A stretch of 64,000 bases of DNA from Leptobacterium_A meishanense (GCF_037645805.1 NZ_JBBEXE010000006.1:62001-126000); one strand, 5' to 3'. Shown: positions 17,664 through 26,660, counted from the first letter of the stretch. Notes: generated by a model from the sequence alone, not told the origin. Made by a program: numbers and translations.

Positions 17664-18392
17664 ATGAAAAAACTAATCGTATTAAGCTTAAGTTTATTAG
17701 TATTCGCCAATGCCAATGCACAATGGGGGGATAAAAAAGTAAAAGGTAATGGAAATGAAGTTACCAAAGAACGGAACGTAGGAAATTATGAAAGCATTAG
17801 TGTCGCAGGATCTATGGATGTAACACTTGTGTCTGGAAGTGAAGGAAAGTTGACCATAAAAGCGGAAGAAAACCTTATACCTCATATTGAAACGGAAGTA
17901 AAAGATGGAAAACTTAAAATTAAAACAGAAAAAGGGTATAGCCTCCGACCTTCCGGAAATAAAAAAATACAAGTAACTGTTCCTTTTCGAGAGATTTCTG
18001 CCGTTTCTCTAGCGGGCTCAGGAGATATTGTTTCTAAAAACCCTATTAAAACCAATTCTTTTAAAGCAAGTGTAGCGGGTTCCGGAGATATAAACATACA
18101 GATTGAAGCAACCGATATTAAAGGAAGCGTTGCAGGTTCTGGAGATTTAAAACTAAGCGGGAAAGCTGTTAATTTTGATTGCAGTGTGGCAGGCTCGGGA
18201 GATGTTCATGCTTTTGAGCTAGTTGCAGATAACGTAGAGGTTTCTGTAGCAGGTTCTGGAGATGCTAGAGTACACAGCACAAGTTCTTTAAAAGCACGCG
18301 TAGTGGGTTCAGGAGAAGTTACCTATAAAGGAAACCCTGATAAAGTAGATTCCAAAGCTACAGGCTCGGGAACTATTCGTAAAAATGATTAA
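17664..18392 (+). CDS. Head-GIN domain protein (DUF2807), exported
   Basis: 242 residues with a signal peptide (SLLVFANANAQWG). The mature part contains six AGS(G/M)D turns spaced about 20 residues apart, first AGSMD, then AGSGDIV, AGSGDIN, AGSGDLK, AGSGDVH and AGSGDAR, ending with VGSGEV and TGSGTI. This is the signature of the putative auto-transporter adhesin head-GIN domain, a right-handed beta-solenoid. It is the last gene of the sigma operon, followed by a terminator at 18405-18432. The function of the family is not established. Confidence 0.85.
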   Translation: MKKLIVLSLSLLVFANANAQWGDKKVKGNGNEVTKERNVGNYESISVAGSMDVTLVSGSEGKLTIKAEENLIPHIETEVKDGKLKIKTEKGYSLRPSGNKKIQVTVPFREISAVSLAGSGDIVSKNPIKTNSFKASVAGSGDINIQIEATDIKGSVAGSGDLKLSGKAVNFDCSVAGSGDVHAFELVADNVEVSVAGSGDARVHSTSSLKARVVGSGEVTYKGNPDKVDSKATGSGTIRKND

Positions 18393-18404
18393 TCCTTTTA
18401 TAAA

Positions 18405-18432
18405 ACAGGCTGGAAGTTTTTATCCAGTCTGT
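18405..18432 (+). terminator. Terminator after the head-GIN gene
   Basis: ACAGGCTGGA (18405-18414) pairs with TCCAGTCTGT (18423-18432) with one G-T wobble, followed by a run of T. It lies upstream of 18475 and so argues against a longer start for the next gene. Confidence 0.8.
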
Positions 18433-18474
18433 TTTTTTATACTATTTTTCATAGTTTTGGAAAAATACACAAAA

Positions 18475-19494
18475 ATGAAAAAGCTCTTATTTCTTATTAT
18501 CTTCCCTTACTTGCTGATAAACTGTAAACCGGAAACAAAAACCGCAACTGAGGATATAAAAAATCCTCAAACAAGAAATGTCAATAAAGATCCCAATAAA
18601 GCATTATTAGTTACCAGTGATGTGGATAATTTTTGGAATGCATTTGATAAAGCGTATGACACAGAAAAACAACAACTAAAAGAAGATGCCGTAACTATAT
18701 TTGATACCTATTACTTAAAAAAAGGGAGTGAAGGGCTAAAGCAATTTGCAGAATGGAAATTTAGGGATTCGCTCCAATTCACCAATCAAATTGAAAAATA
18801 TATAGATTACTACCTTTCTGCAAGGGAAAGTACCTTAGCGGTTACAAAACACACTGAAGCCATCAGGGATGCATACAGAAAATTTGATAACATCTATCCG
18901 GAAGCTGTCTTTCCAAACACGTATTTCGTAATAGGAATACTAAATTCAGGCGGTACCATATCAGATGAAGGACTTTTGATTGGTACTGAAATGTATGGAA
19001 GAACGGAGGAAACCCCTGTTGAAATACTGAGTGATTGGCATAATTCAGTCATTAAGCCCATAGAAAACATTTCCTATGTAACGGCTCATGAGTCCATTCA
19101 CTACAATCAGAAATTAAAACCCAGTGGATCGTTACCCGACCTATTATCCAATGCCATTGTAGAAGGGGCTGCTGATTTTATAAGCAAATTAATTTCGGGA
19201 GGAAACTTCAACAACAGCCATATCCATGAATGGGCCAATAAAAGAGAAGCTGAACTTTGGAAGGAATTTAAAGAAGTTATGTATGAAAAAGAAGCTGTTA
19301 AAGATTGGATGTACAACAGTGTCAATGCCAAAGATAAACCAGCAGACCTTGGATACTATATGGGTTATAAGATCGTAGAACATTACTATAATAACACCTC
19401 TGATAAGGCTAAAGCCATCCGCGATATCCTTGAGCTTGAAAATGCTAGTGATTTTTTAAAAAAAAGCAATTACGCCTCTAAATTTGGCGAATAA
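18475..19494 (+). CDS. Lipoprotein, putative zinc metalloprotease (DUF2268/GldB-like)
   Basis: 339 residues from the ATG at 18475. That start is chosen because it gives a lipoprotein signal, MKKLLFLIIFPYLLINC; an in-frame ATG at 18385 would overlap the previous gene and include its terminator. The motif TAHESIHYNQ is a HExxH-type zinc site, and a later EGAADFISK supplies a possible third ligand. This fits DUF2268-like predicted Zn-dependent proteases and the related GldB lipoprotein family. It would be anchored to a membrane facing the periplasm. It is followed after 36 nt by another metalloprotease lipoprotein, probably co-transcribed. Confidence 0.7.
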   Translation: MKKLLFLIIFPYLLINCKPETKTATEDIKNPQTRNVNKDPNKALLVTSDVDNFWNAFDKAYDTEKQQLKEDAVTIFDTYYLKKGSEGLKQFAEWKFRDSLQFTNQIEKYIDYYLSARESTLAVTKHTEAIRDAYRKFDNIYPEAVFPNTYFVIGILNSGGTISDEGLLIGTEMYGRTEETPVEILSDWHNSVIKPIENISYVTAHESIHYNQKLKPSGSLPDLLSNAIVEGAADFISKLISGGNFNNSHIHEWANKREAELWKEFKEVMYEKEAVKDWMYNSVNAKDKPADLGYYMGYKIVEHYYNNTSDKAKAIRDILELENASDFLKKSNYASKFGE

Positions 19495-19530
19495 AATTTT
19501 ATAAAATTATAACCATCAACCCTATTTATT

Positions 19531-20766
19531 ATGAATAAGATTCTAACATTACTTTTTATCGCGCTCGTTCTGATAAGTTGCAACAAAGAACAAAAAGAGG
19601 ACCTTCTTGACATTACACTGGACTTTAATGGGAATAATCTGATTATCCATGCAGAGTTTAATCATTACAATGCAGAAAAGCAGATGGATTCCCTTCCTTT
19701 TTTGTTACATCCAAAATTTAAAATCAATTCCATTCAAGTGGAAAATTTAACGTCTTACGAATTTGTAGAAACAAATTACGATCCTAACTTATGGTTACAC
19801 CTTGATAAGCCTGTAAAAGCAGGTGATGATATAAAAGTAACTTTTGACTATGAAATAGACCTCTCTGAGATGAATTACATTGATTCCGATTGGATCGAGC
19901 TTAACCTTGACAGGTACTGGTACCCGCATTACGGTAGCATGTATGATAAATTTATTTCAAATATTCATATAAAAAATCTCGACAATCGTTATTCGTTCGT
20001 TTCATACATGGATTCAGAGATTAAAGAACTGGCTGATGGCTCCTATAAAGTAACAAACACTAGACCCACTTTTGAAGCTTTTCTCTTAATTGGGAAAGAT
20101 ATGCGGTTCTGGGAAAGTGAAAAAGATGGAATTAAAATTGATTTTTTTGCCTCAGAAAAGGTTTCTGATTCGCTCCTCAATTCCATGAACACCAAAGTAT
20201 TCAAAAGTATTCAACTATATAACAACACTTTTGGTACTGAAAAACCAATAACCAATTATAGAGTGGCATTGCGCAACACTACACAAGATCAAATTGGTTA
20301 TCAATTTGCCAGAAATAATATGATGGTAACCGGTCCGGACTTTGATACCTACGGGGATTTAGCGCATGAAATAGGTCATTTTTGGTGGAAAAAAGAAGAA
20401 GAACATGTAAATGATCCATGGTTGAGTGAGTCATTTGCCAATTATGCCATGTTCATGGTCATAGAAGAATATGACAGCCCTGAAGAATATGACCGTCTTT
20501 TGTCTATCTACAAAAAAAGAGCCGAAGATTTGCCTCCAATAAAAGGAAACACCATGTTTTCAGAAAATGCTTTTAGTGTTTATTACATTAAAGGTTTTGT
20601 ACTCCTTATGGAATTGGAAAAACGCATTGGTAGAGAAAAAATGATATCCTTATTGAAAGCCAGAATTGCTGATAAAACTGAGACTACAGACGAATTTTTA
20701 AGCCTAATGGAAAAAATACTTGGTAAAGAAGACAGGGACTTTTTTGAGAAACTCCTAGAATCTTAA
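19531..20766 (+). CDS. Lipoprotein, M1-like (gluzincin) metallopeptidase
   Basis: 411 residues with a lipobox (FIALVLISC). An N-terminal beta-sandwich region resembling the M1 N-domain (DDIKVTFDYEIDLS) is followed by the zinc site HEIGH (His279, Glu280, His283) and Glu300 in WLSESFANYAMF. The spacing HExxH-x16-E is two residues shorter than the usual x18 of M1 enzymes. No GAMEN exopeptidase motif is visible, so aminopeptidase activity is uncertain. It is probably attached to the periplasmic face of a membrane. Confidence 0.75.
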   Translation: MNKILTLLFIALVLISCNKEQKEDLLDITLDFNGNNLIIHAEFNHYNAEKQMDSLPFLLHPKFKINSIQVENLTSYEFVETNYDPNLWLHLDKPVKAGDDIKVTFDYEIDLSEMNYIDSDWIELNLDRYWYPHYGSMYDKFISNIHIKNLDNRYSFVSYMDSEIKELADGSYKVTNTRPTFEAFLLIGKDMRFWESEKDGIKIDFFASEKVSDSLLNSMNTKVFKSIQLYNNTFGTEKPITNYRVALRNTTQDQIGYQFARNNMMVTGPDFDTYGDLAHEIGHFWWKKEEEHVNDPWLSESFANYAMFMVIEEYDSPEEYDRLLSIYKKRAEDLPPIKGNTMFSENAFSVYYIKGFVLLMELEKRIGREKMISLLKARIADKTETTDEFLSLMEKILGKEDRDFFEKLLES

Positions 20767-20773
20767 TAATTTT

Positions 20774-20815
20774 AAAATATACACAGGCTTCATTTATGAA
20801 GCCTGTGTATATTTT
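20774..20815. terminator. Strong bidirectional terminator overlapping the end of the MFS gene
   Basis: A perfect 19-bp inverted repeat, 20774-20792 against 20797-20815, with loop TTTA. A-rich on the left and T-rich on the right. The stop codon of the minus-strand MFS gene falls inside the loop, and its last six codons lie in the stem. Confidence 0.9.
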
Positions 20816-22122
20816 GGTATTCTAAATAAAAGCACTATCCCAAGAACAAAAAATACGCCTAAGAAGATGACCGAATTTCGCATACTTCCCGTAAGCTGTG
20901 CTATAAACCCATATAAAAACATTCCGATAACGATGCCTATCTTTTCAGCTACATCATAAAAACTAAAGAACGATGTCGTATCTTCTGTTTCTGGAAGGAA
21001 TTTTGAATAGGTAGACCTCGATAATGCTTGTATACCCCCCATCACCATGCCCACAAATCCGGCAGCAATATAAAACTGCTGTGGTGTTTTGATGAAATAC
21101 GCATAAATACATATCAACACCCATATGGCATTAATAACTATCAACGTTTTTATATTACCATATTTAAAGGAAGCCTTAGAAGTTAATGTGGCTCCTACAA
21201 CAGCTACCAGTTGAATTAATAAAATACTGACTATAAGGCCCATAGTGCGTTCACTGTCACTTCCCCAAGCCAGTTCTTCTTCCCCAAAATAGGTTGCAAT
21301 AAGCATTACTGTTTGTACCGCCATGCTATACACAAAAAATGCTCCTAAATACCTTTTCAGTTTAGGGGACTCTCCCAACCGGTGCCACACGCCTTTTAAT
21401 TCCCTAAACCCCTTAAGAATAACCCTTTTTGTGGCTTTTTTACCCTGATCGTGCCCTTTTGGAAGGTAATAAAATGTATATTGACTGAAAGCCATCCACC
21501 AAACACCCGTCATTACAAATGCTAACTTGGTGGGCATCCCTGCTCCATCAAAACCAAACCATTCATATTTTAAAATCATGATAAGGTTAACGATCAATAA
21601 AATAACACTACCTATATAGCCCAATGAAAAACCTTTAGCACTGATACTGTCTTGTTGCTCTGCATAGGCAATGTCTGGTAAATATGAATTGTAGAATACC
21701 AAACTGTTCCAAAAACCAATAAGCCCTAAAAAGTAACATATCAATCCGAAATAAATATTTTCCAGAGAAAACCAATACAAACCAATACAAGAAACAGCTC
21801 CCAGGTAACAAAAAAACTTCATGAAAATTCGTTTGTTTCCTGTGTAATCGGCAATTCCTGATAATAGAGGGGAAAGAAACGAAACCACTAAAAATGCAGC
21901 AGCGGTTACGTAACTGATTAATGGTGCGCGGGTAATGAGCCCTCCAAAAATTTCAATTTTTTCAATATTGGCCTCCCTAAAAAGAGCTCCGTAAAAGAGC
22001 GGGAAAATTGCCGATGCAATAACCAAACTATAAACAGAGTTGGCCCAGTCATAGAAAGCCCATGCGTTGAGCAGTTTTTTACTTCCTTTTGGTAGCGCGG
22101 TTGTTGTTACAAATGATGCCAT
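20794..22122 (-). CDS. MFS transporter, UMF1/Atg22-like family
   Basis: 442 residues with about 12 hydrophobic spans. The N-terminal WAFYDWANSVYSLVIASAIFP is the hallmark of the UMF1 (Atg22-like) branch of the major facilitator superfamily. Other family segments are SPLLSGIADYTGNKR and MGGIQALSRSTYSKFLPE. It is an inner-membrane exporter or permease; the substrate is unknown. Its C-terminal codons form one arm of the terminator at 20774-20815. A separate terminator (22138-22163) isolates it from the M48 gene upstream. Confidence 0.9.
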   Translation of the reverse strand: MASFVTTTALPKGSKKLLNAWAFYDWANSVYSLVIASAIFPLFYGALFREANIEKIEIFGGLITRAPLISYVTAAAFLVVSFLSPLLSGIADYTGNKRIFMKFFCYLGAVSCIGLYWFSLENIYFGLICYFLGLIGFWNSLVFYNSYLPDIAYAEQQDSISAKGFSLGYIGSVILLIVNLIMILKYEWFGFDGAGMPTKLAFVMTGVWWMAFSQYTFYYLPKGHDQGKKATKRVILKGFRELKGVWHRLGESPKLKRYLGAFFVYSMAVQTVMLIATYFGEEELAWGSDSERTMGLIVSILLIQLVAVVGATLTSKASFKYGNIKTLIVINAIWVLICIYAYFIKTPQQFYIAAGFVGMVMGGIQALSRSTYSKFLPETEDTTSFFSFYDVAEKIGIVIGMFLYGFIAQLTGSMRNSVIFLGVFFVLGIVLLFRIPKYTQAS

Positions 22123-22137
22123 AGATGTAATTAAAAA

Positions 22138-22163
22138 AGCTGTTCATTGATTTATGAACAGCT
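22138..22163 (-). terminator. Terminator after the M48 lipoprotein gene
   Basis: AGCTGTTCAT (22138-22147) pairs with ATGAACAGCT (22154-22163). On the minus strand the stem is followed by TTTTTTAATT, the expected T tract. Confidence 0.8.
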
Positions 22164-22205
22164 CCTAATTTAAACATTTATTTTTACTCCAAATGACAAT
22201 TGTTG

Positions 22206-23021
22206 TTATTGGAATTTAGTCACTCCAAATTTTTTGGCTTCTTCCACTGCTTTTGGTGCTAACGCAGTCAAATTTTGAATACGCGTTTCATTAGACGGGT
22301 GTGTGCTTAAAAACTCAGGAGGTGCTTGCCCTCCACTATTCACTTTCATTCTTTTCCATAGTTCGGCAGCTTCATACGGATTGTACCCTGCAATGGCCAT
22401 AATTTGTATACCAATGGCATCTGCTTCACTTTCATGTTTTCGGCTAAAAGGGAGCATCACTCCTACCTGTGTACCAATACCATAGGCTTGCAACCAAGCA
22501 TTCTGGGCTTCCGCTGATTTTTCACTAGTCGCTGCAGCTACACCCACACCAACTAATTGTTGTAATGTACCTGCACTCATTCGCTGCGCTCCATGGTCAG
22601 CCAAGGCATGTGCCACTTCATGTCCCATAACCACAGCCAAACCAGTTTCGGTTTTTGTGATGGGTAAAATCCCTGTATAAAAAGCGATCTTCCCTCCGGG
22701 CATGGCCCACGCATTTACTTGATCATCTTTTATTAAATTGTATTCCCAACGATAGTCTTTTAAATAACCGGGGTAGCCATTGGCTGTTAACCAACGGTCT
22801 GCTGCTGATGCAATGCGCGCACCTACCTTTTTCACTAAAGCAGCATCTGAGGTTCCCTTTATTACGTTACTTTCATCAAGTACTTGATTGTATTGCTGGA
22901 ATGATGTGGGAAACAACTGGCTGTTACTTACAAAGTTTAATGTTTTTTTACCAGTAAACGGATTGGTTTTACATGATATAATAAAAGCTAAAATCAGTAA
23001 ATATGATGCTCCTTTTTTCAT
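22206..23021 (-). CDS. M48 family metallopeptidase lipoprotein (LoiP/YcaL-like)
   Basis: 271 residues. A lipoprotein signal ends at Cys17 (LAFIISC). The zinc motif HEVAH is His134-Glu135-His138, with Glu of SEADAIG as the third ligand. The NAWAMPGGKIAFYTGIL segment is typical of the periplasmic M48 proteases that act on misfolded outer-membrane proteins. It is monocistronic with its own terminator. Length and motifs are normal. Confidence 0.93.
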   Translation of the reverse strand: MKKGASYLLILAFIISCKTNPFTGKKTLNFVSNSQLFPTSFQQYNQVLDESNVIKGTSDAALVKKVGARIASAADRWLTANGYPGYLKDYRWEYNLIKDDQVNAWAMPGGKIAFYTGILPITKTETGLAVVMGHEVAHALADHGAQRMSAGTLQQLVGVGVAAATSEKSAEAQNAWLQAYGIGTQVGVMLPFSRKHESEADAIGIQIMAIAGYNPYEAAELWKRMKVNSGGQAPPEFLSTHPSNETRIQNLTALAPKAVEEAKKFGVTKFQ

Positions 23022-23198
23022 AGTAAATATCTAATTTATTTGATTAAAAATACAAAATATTGTTTCTTAAACATATTACTATATAAAATATATTTAGAAA
23101 TCTTTTTTTAATAATCACTCTTTCTAATTTAGCTTTTTACTGATCTGAAAAGAAAGGTTCAAAAATATGTAAATTGCAATTCAATAGTACTTACAAAT

Positions 23199-24071
23199 AT
23201 GGCTATCCCAAAAGGCAATGATATTTACCGACAGACTTTAGAAGTCCCAAAATGGATTCGCTATACAGGAAAGTTTTTACAGTTTATTTCAATATCCTTG
23301 GCTACCAGGTACGCCGCTAAATTATTTATGACCCCTTTTAAGTATAAAATACCAAAAAGGGAATCTCATATGGACCAACAAAGTAGACAGGAAAAACTGA
23401 TTGTACCACAAAACCATAAAGAAATAGTAGTGTACAACTATGGTAGTGGTACAAAAAAAGCATTGTTAATCCATGGATGGAGTGGACGCGGAACCCAATT
23501 GGTCAAAATAGCCGATATGCTCTTAGATTCAGGGTATCAGACTATCAGTTTTGATGCCCCTGCCCATGGAAAAGCTTCGGGGAAAACTACCCATATGAAA
23601 GAGTTTATGGAAGCTGCGCTGTATTTGGATGAAAAGTATGGGCCTTTTGATATTGCCATAGGGCATTCACTTGGTGGGATGACTATTCTAAATGCCATCA
23701 AAAGAGGTTTGAAACTTCGGAAAGTTGTTACCATAGGAAGTGGTGATATTGTCACGGATATTATGGACGATTTTGTACATAAATTAGGGCTTAAACCTGA
23801 GATCAGTGAGCGAATGCGAAATTATTTTGAAAATCAATTTGGAGAACGAATGAATGACTATTCAGCGAGTTATGCTGCTAAGAAGGTAACCATCCCTGTG
23901 TTAGTCGTTCATGATGAACATGATGAAGAAGTTCCGGTAAGCGCCGCGATACACATTCACGAAAACCTGAAAAACAGCCAATTATTTACTACAAAAAATT
24001 TAGGGCACCGAAAGATTTTAGGAAATGGCACAGTTATTGAAAACATCCATAAGTATATAACTAACACTTAA
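23199..24071 (+). CDS. Alpha/beta hydrolase
   Basis: 290 residues, no clear signal peptide. The oxyanion segment LLIHGWSGRGTQL, the nucleophile elbow GHSLGG with Ser157, the Asp loop VHDEHDEEVP and the His segment LGHRKILG complete a catalytic triad. Substrate unknown; esterase or lipase activity is the safest guess. It is followed after 11 nt by a small lipoprotein gene and may be co-transcribed with it. Confidence 0.88.
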   Translation: MAIPKGNDIYRQTLEVPKWIRYTGKFLQFISISLATRYAAKLFMTPFKYKIPKRESHMDQQSRQEKLIVPQNHKEIVVYNYGSGTKKALLIHGWSGRGTQLVKIADMLLDSGYQTISFDAPAHGKASGKTTHMKEFMEAALYLDEKYGPFDIAIGHSLGGMTILNAIKRGLKLRKVVTIGSGDIVTDIMDDFVHKLGLKPEISERMRNYFENQFGERMNDYSASYAAKKVTIPVLVVHDEHDEEVPVSAAIHIHENLKNSQLFTTKNLGHRKILGNGTVIENIHKYITNT

Positions 24072-24082
24072 AATTTTGCATT

Positions 24083-24616
24083 ATGAAAAATAGTATACGA
24101 TTTATCTTGCCTACCCTCGTTTTCTTTTTTGTTGCCTGTGAAGGCGATCCAGGACCTCCAGGACCAGAAGGGCTTCCGGGAATCAATATCCTAGGAAGTG
24201 TTTTTGAGGTAGAAGGCAGTTTCAATGCCGCTAATGATTTTTCATTATTTTTTGATTTTCCTACTTCCATAGAAGTATTTGAGTCAGATATCGTACTGGT
24301 ATACCTTTTAGAAGATGTTGTAGATGATGGAAATGGCGGTACCGCAGATGTATGGACACCGTTACCACAAACATTTTTTGTAAATGGAGGTCTTCTACAA
24401 TATACTTTTAACAATACCTTTTTTGACGTATTGATACTTTTGGATGCTAATTTTGACTTAAATATAGCCCCGGCAGCATTTACACAAAATCAAATATTTA
24501 GAATAGCCGTCGTTCCCGCTGAATTTGCAGAAGACCCCAATATAAATCTCAGTAGTCTTAGTGACGTAATGAATGCACTGGATATTAAAAACAGTGATGT
24601 TATCTCTCGAAGGTAA
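24083..24616 (+). CDS. Small lipoprotein with a short collagen-like linker
   Basis: 177 residues. Lipobox ends at Cys19 (FFFVAC). Immediately after it comes a collagen-like Gly-Xaa-Yaa stretch, GDPGPPGPEGLPG (residues 21-33). A beta-rich domain of about 140 residues follows with no motif I recognise. I recall similar Gly-Pro linkers after the lipobox of other Bacteroidota lipoproteins; they probably act as a stiff spacer. Function unknown. Confidence 0.75.
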   Translation: MKNSIRFILPTLVFFFVACEGDPGPPGPEGLPGINILGSVFEVEGSFNAANDFSLFFDFPTSIEVFESDIVLVYLLEDVVDDGNGGTADVWTPLPQTFFVNGGLLQYTFNNTFFDVLILLDANFDLNIAPAAFTQNQIFRIAVVPAEFAEDPNINLSSLSDVMNALDIKNSDVISRR

Positions 24617-24643
24617 CCTAATTCAATACAATTTTTATATACC

Positions 24644-24676
24644 AAGATTGTTTAGAGTTGATCTCTAAACAATCTT
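24644..24676 (+). terminator. Terminator after the collagen-linker lipoprotein
   Basis: A perfect 14-bp stem, 24644-24657 (AAGATTGTTTAGAG) with 24663-24676, loop TTGAT, followed by TTTG then a T run. Confidence 0.88.
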
Positions 24677-24808
24677 TTTGTTTTTTTAATATTTGATTTA
24701 TAGTTAATTATATGTATATTTAAACTTCCCCTCCACTACGACCATCTTCTTTATTCTATATATTGCTAAAAACAACCAAAGTAAGTAACCAATAAACCAA
24801 TTATAATC

Positions 24809-25570
24809 ATGAGAAAATTATTTTTCATCGCATTGTTGCTATCATTTATTACCAATGCACAAGACAATCAAGAGGCTGTTATTTTTGAAAATGTGATGCT
24901 TACCGTACAGCCGGGAAAATCAAAGCAATTTGAAAAAGCCGTTGCCTACCACAACAAAAAGTTTCACAATCAAGATGCATATGGATGCAGGGTCTATTGG
25001 ATAGCTTCGGGGCCCAATTCAGGAAAATATATTTGGTCCATGCCTTCTACATGGTCCTCTATGGATACCCGTCCACAAGATGAGAATGGGCATAATGACG
25101 ATTGGGCTGCCAATGTAGAACCCACATTAAAAGCTGAGGTACATACCTCTTATTGGAAGACCAATGATAAGCATTCCAGGATCCATAAAGATTTTAAATT
25201 GGATAAACTTCTTATTACTTTTTTTGACATAAAAAGAGGAAAGGGAAAAGAAGCCATGGATTTAATTGCAAAAGTTAAAAAAGTGTATGCAGAAAAAATT
25301 CCAAATGAAACGTATGGTGTTTATACCAATGAAATGGGAAGTACCAAAGAAGGTAGGGATCTTGCGCTTGTTTGGTTTTTTGAGAAATCTTCATGGATGT
25401 CTGATGATCATGAGTTTCCCAAAAAATATGGGGAGATGTATGGCGAAGGGTCATGGGATACATTCTTAAAAGAATGGTATGATGCCACAAATGGAAGCGA
25501 AACGGAATTATGGGTCTATCGCCCAGATTTAAGTGGTTTATCTGCTGAAGTTGTTGCTGCTAGTAATTAA
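24809..25570 (+). CDS. Exported protein of unknown function
   Basis: 253 residues with a signal peptide (LLSFITNAQ). The body contains two similar alpha-beta halves: NVMLTVQPGKSKQFEKAV and LITFFDIKRGKGKEAMDLI each look like the first strand and helix of a dimeric alpha-beta barrel (ABM-like). Conserved-looking Trp and His residues are frequent (WIASGPNSGKYIWSMPSTW). No catalytic motif recognised. Monocistronic, with a strong hairpin after it. Confidence 0.7.
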   Translation: MRKLFFIALLLSFITNAQDNQEAVIFENVMLTVQPGKSKQFEKAVAYHNKKFHNQDAYGCRVYWIASGPNSGKYIWSMPSTWSSMDTRPQDENGHNDDWAANVEPTLKAEVHTSYWKTNDKHSRIHKDFKLDKLLITFFDIKRGKGKEAMDLIAKVKKVYAEKIPNETYGVYTNEMGSTKEGRDLALVWFFEKSSWMSDDHEFPKKYGEMYGEGSWDTFLKEWYDATNGSETELWVYRPDLSGLSAEVVAASN

Positions 25571-25626
25571 AAAACTAAAATAGTTCTCTTGTCTGTACCC
25601 AGGGGTACAGGAACAAAAAGTGATTT

Positions 25627-25666
25627 GTTAAACCTCACAAGCTTATGGAAGCTTGTGAGGTTTAAC
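25627..25666. terminator. Perfect 18-bp hairpin (terminator or small hairpin repeat)
   Basis: GTTAAACCTCACAAGCTT (25627-25644) pairs perfectly with 25649-25666, loop ATGG. It lies 57 nt after a stop codon. A related hairpin starting AACCTCACA is found after the last T9SS gene (49033-49065), so this may be a copy of a small intergenic repeat as well as a terminator. Confidence 0.7.
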
Positions 25667-25759
25667 ATTTTAAATTGGTAATATCACCTTAAAAATTAAG
25701 AGTTATTTAAAATAGTTTCGCCCTTACAATTTGTAACTTTATCAAAACTTAAAAGGAGT

Positions 25760-26257
25760 ATGAAAAAAATCGCTTTATTAATCACTCTTTCATTAATTTT
25801 CAACTGTAATGGCAATGCTCAGAAAAAAAAAGAAAAAACAGAAGAAAAAAAAACCTATAAAGTATCTAAACCTGATGAGGAATGGAAAGCGCAATTGTCA
25901 AACATGGAATATTATGTGTTGCGCCAAAAGGGTACCGAGAGGGCAACTACAGGAATCTATAATAAATTTTATGAAGAAGGCACGTATGTATGTGCTGCTT
26001 GTGGTACAAAATTGTATGAATCGGAATACAAATACGATAGCGGGAGCGGATGGCCAGCTTTTGACCGTGGATACGATGAAAATATTGAATATAAAATTGA
26101 TACCTCGTTAGGAATGACACGTACTGAAGTATTATGTGCCTCTTGCGGCGGGCATTTGGGCCATGTTTTTGATGATGGGCCACGTAATACTACCGGAAAA
26201 CGCCATTGTGTAAATTCAGTCTCCTTAAATTTTATTCCTGCAAAAAATGAAAATTAA
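25760..26257 (+). CDS. msrB: Peptide-methionine (R)-S-oxide reductase, exported
   Basis: 165 residues. It reduces methionine-R-sulfoxide in proteins. An N-terminal signal ends at LIFNC (lipoprotein) or GNAQ (signal peptidase I), so the enzyme acts outside the cytoplasm. A Lys-rich linker leads into the MsrB domain. The zinc sites are CAACG and CASCG. GHVFDDGP and the catalytic Cys in RHCVNSVSL are present. The 3' end overlaps the second msrB by 11 nt. Confidence 0.94.
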   Translation: MKKIALLITLSLIFNCNGNAQKKKEKTEEKKTYKVSKPDEEWKAQLSNMEYYVLRQKGTERATTGIYNKFYEEGTYVCAACGTKLYESEYKYDSGSGWPAFDRGYDENIEYKIDTSLGMTRTEVLCASCGGHLGHVFDDGPRNTTGKRHCVNSVSLNFIPAKNEN

Positions 26258-26660
26258 TAAATATCCTATATCAAAAACCGAAGAAGAATGGAAAGCTCAA
26301 CTTTCCAATGAAGAATATCGTGTGTTGAGGCAAAAAGGGACGGAATACCCACATACCGGAAAATACAATCTCCATTTTGATGATGGTAGCTATACTTGCA
26401 AAGGATGTGGAACGCAGCTTTTTGAGAGTGGTGCTAAATTTAAAAGCAATTGCGGATGGCCCTCTTTTGACGATGCCATGGAAGGTACTATTGAATATCG
26501 TATAGACAAATCACATGGAATAATACGAACCGAAATCGTATGCGCGAATTGCGGTAGCCATTTAGGGCATGTTTTTGACGATGGCTCTACTGAAACAGGA
26601 CAGCGATATTGTGTTAATTCAGCTAGCCTTAATTTTAAAAACACAAAAAATGATGCATGA
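26247..26660 (+). CDS. msrB: Peptide-methionine (R)-S-oxide reductase, cytoplasmic paralogue
   Basis: 137 residues, without signal peptide. It has the same MsrB core as its neighbour: EWKAQLSNEEYRVLRQKGTE, zinc pairs CKGCG and CANCG, GHVFDDG and catalytic Cys in RYCVNSASL. The similarity to the preceding gene and the tandem position indicate a duplication followed by loss or gain of the export signal. It overlaps its two neighbours by 11 nt each, so the three genes are translated from one message. Confidence 0.95.
   Translation: MKINKYPISKTEEEWKAQLSNEEYRVLRQKGTEYPHTGKYNLHFDDGSYTCKGCGTQLFESGAKFKSNCGWPSFDDAMEGTIEYRIDKSHGIIRTEIVCANCGSHLGHVFDDGSTETGQRYCVNSASLNFKNTKNDA

Noticed and set aside
18385..18474. 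Upstream start (18385) for the DUF2268/GldB-like lipoprotein
   Set aside because: It would overlap the head-GIN gene and the terminator at 18405-18432; the ATG at 18475 gives a proper lipoprotein signal.
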